DNA of 64,000 nucleotides from Chloroflexota bacterium (lineage in GTDB: Bacteria; Chloroflexota; Dehalococcoidia; Lucifugimonadales; Lucifugimonadaceae): NCBI GenBank assembly GCA_018650845.1, contig JABIFF010000016.1, positions 150,571 to 214,570 on the forward strand, in the 5' to 3' direction. The notes beneath the pieces were generated by a model. The model searched no databases. It was not told where the DNA came from and was given only the letters and a program-made list of their open reading frames with translations. This document shows, in pieces, positions 60,909 through 64,000 of the stretch (the stretch's first letter is position 1; each line of letters opens with the position of its first letter). The position numbers and the translations under genes are program-made.

Positions 60909-61916
60909 TTGAGTGACGCTCGGAAAAGCATCGTAGTAATCGGTGGAGGAAGTGGTTCCTCTGCAGCTTTGCGCGGGCTAAAGGCGCACGACGCCGATCT
61001 CACCGCAATCGTGACAATGTTCGATAGCGGCGGCAGCACAGGTATCTTACGTGAAGAGTTCGGCTACCCCCCTCTTGGCGATATCAGGCAGTGCATTGTG
61101 GCTTTGAGTCCAGAAGGGGACGAGCAAGTCTCGGCCTTGAACAGTGCTCTGGACTTCAGATTTGACTCTGGCTCAAGCCTGCAGGGGCACAGCGTTGGGA
61201 ATTTAGTGCTTGCTGCGCTGACATCGGTGTACAACGGCGTTCAGGGTGCGATTGATGAACTATCACGCATGCTGCAACTTCAGGGGCAAGTGGTTCCTGT
61301 AACGCTTGGAGAAGCCCACCTGTGCGCACGTTTGGTCAACGGTGACGTTGTTCGAACAGAGTCTGCAATAGATCTTCGTGGAGCCAATGGGCCGGGTATT
61401 GAAGAAGTGTTTCTCGATGCTGAGGTATCGGCGAACCAGCGTGCTATCGACGCAATCAACAATGCCGATGCGATTTTGTTGGGTCCTGGCGATCTTTATA
61501 CGAGCGTTATTCCAAATCTTCTCGTCAAAGAAGTAAGTGAAGCTATTCGGGATTCTAAAGTCCCTGTGATTTACGCTTGCAACTTAATGACCAAGTTGGG
61601 TGAGACCGCCGGATATGGTGCGTCTACGTTTGCATCGGAAGTGGTGCGGTACATTGGTGGGCGAAAGCTGGACTACCTGCTGGTGAACGAGACTCCATTT
61701 TCAACCGAGGTTCTGGATGTATATGCTGCTGAAGATGCGTCACCTGTAGAGCTCGACAACGGGGCAGCCGAGAAGTATGCAGATCAAATAATGTTGGATG
61801 ATCTGGCATTTATCGATGGGCTAACGGTGCGTCACAATTCAGAGAGATTAGCCAGTATCGTTCTGGCGGCAATCGACAGTTCGGCTGTTAAACCAATAGG
61901 CACCGGACTAGATTAG
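60909..61916 (+). CDS. YvcK/CofD-family protein
   Basis: 335 residues from TTG 60909. IVVIGGGSGSSAALRGLK, TAIVTMFDSGGSTGILREEFGYPPLGDIRQCIVAL, and ILLGPGDLYTSVIPNLLV followed by ACNLMTKLGETAGYG are the YvcK (gluconeogenesis factor) pattern. Binds UDP-GlcNAc in known members and influences cell shape and carbon use. Convergent with purA. Confidence 0.9.
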   Translation: MSDARKSIVVIGGGSGSSAALRGLKAHDADLTAIVTMFDSGGSTGILREEFGYPPLGDIRQCIVALSPEGDEQVSALNSALDFRFDSGSSLQGHSVGNLVLAALTSVYNGVQGAIDELSRMLQLQGQVVPVTLGEAHLCARLVNGDVVRTESAIDLRGANGPGIEEVFLDAEVSANQRAIDAINNADAILLGPGDLYTSVIPNLLVKEVSEAIRDSKVPVIYACNLMTKLGETAGYGASTFASEVVRYIGGRKLDYLLVNETPFSTEVLDVYAAEDASPVELDNGAAEKYADQIMLDDLAFIDGLTVRHNSERLASIVLAAIDSSAVKPIGTGLD

Positions 61917-61950
61917 CCCGATGCCCATTAGTAGTTCGTTCGAATACTAT

Positions 61951-63228
61951 CTAAGCTAGAAAATCTTCTAGCACTAGAGTTTCTTCCCGTCGTGGTCCTG
62001 TTGAGAGGATCTTTGTCGGGACTCCTACCACTTCTTCAAGCCTCTTGATGTAGGCACGAGCCCCATCGTTGAGTTGACTGGCTTCGGTGATCGCTCGAGT
62101 TGACTCTGTCCAGCCTGGAATCGTTTCGTAGATTGGCTTGACCCTCTCGAGCTTTGCAGCATCAACAGGGAATTGATCCGTTCGTACGCCATCGATTTCG
62201 TAAGCCACACAGATGTTAATTTCATCCCAGCCATCGAGAATGTCTAGCTTAGTGATGATCATTGCATCGAAGCCGTTTACTCGAGCTGAGTAACGACCTG
62301 CAACTCCATCGAACCAACCAATTCGTCTGGCGCGACCTGTAGTCGTGCCAAATTCACCAGCCTGTTCACGAATTTTATCGCCTTCTTCACCGTGGATTTC
62401 GGTCGGGAAGGGGCCGGCGCCTACTCGGGTGCAGTACGCTTTGAAAACTCCGGCTACTCCACCGTACGAGCGTGGTCCCATGCCGAGACCCGTAAGGGTT
62501 CCACCAACTGTGGGGTTCGAGCTCGTTACGAATGGGTACGTGCCGTGATCCATATCGAGTAGAGCGCCCTGGGCACCTTCGATAATAACTTTATCGTCAT
62601 TATCTAAAGCAGCCCCGACAAGGTTCTCTACAGGGCGAATGTACTCTGAAAGTTCAGTCGACCACTTGTTAGTGAGCGCCACCACTTCATCCAGATCGAC
62701 AGGCTCGCCGCCATAGATCTTCGTGATGATCTCGTTTTTGAACGAGACGATTTCAGTTAGTCGAAGCGCCAGAGCTTCAGGATCAAGCAGTTCACCGACT
62801 CGTAGTCCTTCTCGGGCTACTTTGTCGACGTATGCTGGACCCACACCTCGGCCTGTAGTGCCGATAGCAGCGTTGCCTCGTCGCGCTTCTTCGAGATTAT
62901 CGAGTATGACGTGGTACGGCATGATCAGGTGAGCTCGATCGCTAACCGCTAATCGAGTTGGGTCGAGATTGTTTTCACCGATTTCTTTTAGAAGAACTTC
63001 GGGATCGACAACGACACCATTTCCGATCACGTTCATAGCGTGCGGCCAGCAAATACCGGACGGCACGAGATGAAGTTTGAACGTACCTGCGTCGTTTATA
63101 ACAGTGTGGCCGGCGTTGTTACCGCCGGAGTAGCGTGCGATGACCGCAGCTTTTTCAGCAAGGAAATCAATGATTTTACCTTTGCCTTCGTCGCCCCATT
63201 GGGCGCCAATGACGGCGTATGCCGGCAT
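61951..63228 (-). CDS. purA: Adenylosuccinate synthetase
   Basis: 425 residues. GAQWGDEGKGKIIDFLAE with GTP-site loop, NNAGHTV, GTTGRGVGPAYVDK, EGAQGALLDMDHGTYP and TTGRARRIGWFDG are signature segments. Joins IMP and aspartate in AMP synthesis. Length is normal. Confidence 0.97.
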   Translation of the reverse strand: MPAYAVIGAQWGDEGKGKIIDFLAEKAAVIARYSGGNNAGHTVINDAGTFKLHLVPSGICWPHAMNVIGNGVVVDPEVLLKEIGENNLDPTRLAVSDRAHLIMPYHVILDNLEEARRGNAAIGTTGRGVGPAYVDKVAREGLRVGELLDPEALALRLTEIVSFKNEIITKIYGGEPVDLDEVVALTNKWSTELSEYIRPVENLVGAALDNDDKVIIEGAQGALLDMDHGTYPFVTSSNPTVGGTLTGLGMGPRSYGGVAGVFKAYCTRVGAGPFPTEIHGEEGDKIREQAGEFGTTTGRARRIGWFDGVAGRYSARVNGFDAMIITKLDILDGWDEINICVAYEIDGVRTDQFPVDAAKLERVKPIYETIPGWTESTRAITEASQLNDGARAYIKRLEEVVGVPTKILSTGPRREETLVLEDFLA

Positions 63229-63758
63229 CTCGAACTCCCTTGTTACGCGCTCCTGGCTCGTGAAATGCCCGTTTTTAGGAAGGCTTACGAACCGGCGAAT
63301 ATATGCAACAGGTTGTTGCCGATGAAGTATATCAGGCTATGGGCGTTTGTCTTAGGGAATTGGCGGTAAAGTGTGACTCTCGCGCGCTCGCGCTCGCGAG
63401 CGCAGGCTCGTTATGACCTATGTCGTAAGTACAACACGCGTTATTTTGAGCGGTAGAAAATCGCACGAAAATCGATTGTTCTGGCTATTGCCAAATATCG
63501 ATTCGTGTGGGTGTCAGAAAGGGTGGCAATACGGCCTAAAAATAGAGCTGAAGAATGCATGTTGAAAATCGGCGTCGAAATTCGTCATATTGTTGTTGAC
63601 TCTCTGGAAAACGGCGTTGTAGAGTTGTTCTTACGCCCAAACGCAAGCCTCGCTTGTAGGGCTTCTCCGACCGCTTCAAAACGGTCGTTATATGTACATT
63701 TACAACCGAACAGTGGATTCCGCATTCTCCGAGACCAGGTAGATGATTCCTTAATGTG
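63229..63758. other. Divergent promoter region between purA and 23S rRNA
   Basis: 530 bases. It contains a 14-base palindrome at 63390-63403 (GCGCTCGCGAGCGC), the likely rRNA promoter at 63596-63625, and leader hairpins CAAGC-CTC-GCTTG (around 63643) and GACCG-CTTCAAAA-CGGTC (around 63669). No 16S gene, tRNA or protein gene is visible. Confidence 0.6.
63596..63625 (+). promoter_or_regulatory. Putative 23S rRNA promoter
   Basis: TTGACT (63596-63601), 18 bases, TAGAGT (63620-63625). Predicted start near 63632, about 127 bases before the mature 23S. Confidence 0.6.
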
Positions 63759-64000
63759 AGTCAAGCTACTAAGGGCACATGGGGAATGCCTTGGCGCCAG
63801 AAGCCGAAGAAGGACGTAGCAAGACTGCGATAAGCCACGATTAGCTGCCTAGCAAGCTTAGTCGTGGATCTCCGAATGGGGGAACCCATCTACTTCGGTA
63901 GTTACCTTGGTCGTAAGACCTTGGTGGTAAGCAGGGGAACTGAAACATCTAAGTACCCTGAGGAAAGTAAATCAACAGAGACTCCCCTAGTAGCGGCGAG
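63759..64000 (+). rRNA. rrl: 23S ribosomal RNA, 5' part (continues beyond the window)
   Basis: GTCAAGCTACTAAGGGCACA, then GGAATGCCTTGGC, GAAGGACGTAGC, CTGCGATAAGC, CCGAATGGGGGAACCC, GGGGAACTGAAACATCTAAG and AGTAGCGGCGAG align clearly to the conserved 5' end of bacterial 23S rRNA. No 16S gene precedes it; upstream is purA on the other strand. Confidence 0.98.

Noticed and set aside
63505-63759. 84-codon frame upstream of 23S
   Set aside because: Overlaps the rRNA promoter and leader; no ribosome site or family.

Overview
The window looks like a chromosomal segment of a free-living bacterium of moderate GC. My best guess is a Chloroflexota member of the Dehalococcoidia/SAR202 type. This is inferred from gene content only: a mandelate-racemase-like enolase-superfamily enzyme beside an acyl-CoA dehydrogenase, a large AAA/TPR ATPase, a HemQ-type coproheme decarboxylase, many TTG/GTG starts, and a 23S rRNA gene with no 16S gene in front of it. 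No phage, plasmid, IS transposase or CRISPR array is visible.

Layout. 1-2507 (-) is a large AAA/TPR ATPase cut by the window edge. 2738-5455 (-) is a fatty-acid/ribosome cluster (yceD, rpmF, fabD, nusB, acpP). 5.5-15 kb is an accessory-looking stretch: small membrane proteins, a CDF-like transporter, a HAD phosphatase, a phosphotransferase, a DinB-like protein, a lipoprotein, a GNAT, an HNH-like protein, a VOC gene broken at a poly(A) run, and a HIT gene overlapping an orphan adenine methyltransferase. 15.0-17.7 kb holds the enolase-superfamily and acyl-CoA dehydrogenase genes, 17.9-20.2 kb ruvC-ruvA-ruvB, and 20.4-24.1 kb a heterodimeric ABC exporter. At 27.3-29.3 kb a siroheme sulfite/nitrite reductase follows a cysteine-rich leader peptide and an intrinsic terminator. 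Then come hemQ, a 7Fe ferredoxin, an odd A-type Fe-S protein, an Lrp regulator, bioY, aspS and tig-clpP-clpX. 40.1-49.4 kb (-) is a long housekeeping run from dprA to a purN-like gene. Two serine tRNAs, glmU, a CNNM/CorC-type protein and a collagen-like lipoprotein follow. The right end holds rpsO, pnp, dapB-asd-dapA, a YvcK-like gene, purA and the start of 23S rRNA.

How genes work together. FabD charges AcpP for fatty-acid synthesis. RuvABC, XerC/D, TopA, ExoVII and DprA serve DNA processing. Tig, ClpP and ClpX serve protein folding and turnover. DapB, Asd and DapA form the diaminopimelate/lysine branch.

The most interesting element is the apparent cysteine-responsive transcription attenuator of the sulfite/nitrite reductase (27300-27429). 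A 15-codon leader, MTNTYVMNICCCTGC, ends exactly where a segment begins that can pair with, and so block, a downstream intrinsic terminator. Other notable points are at least three families of dispersed palindromic repeats, a MITE-like inverted pair, an A-type Fe-S protein with a Gly/Cys tail, a collagen-like lipoprotein with a near-consensus promoter, a PNPase with an RGG-like tail, and a 28-codon ORF coupled to the CNNM gene. All calls are read from the sequence by eye; no database search was run.
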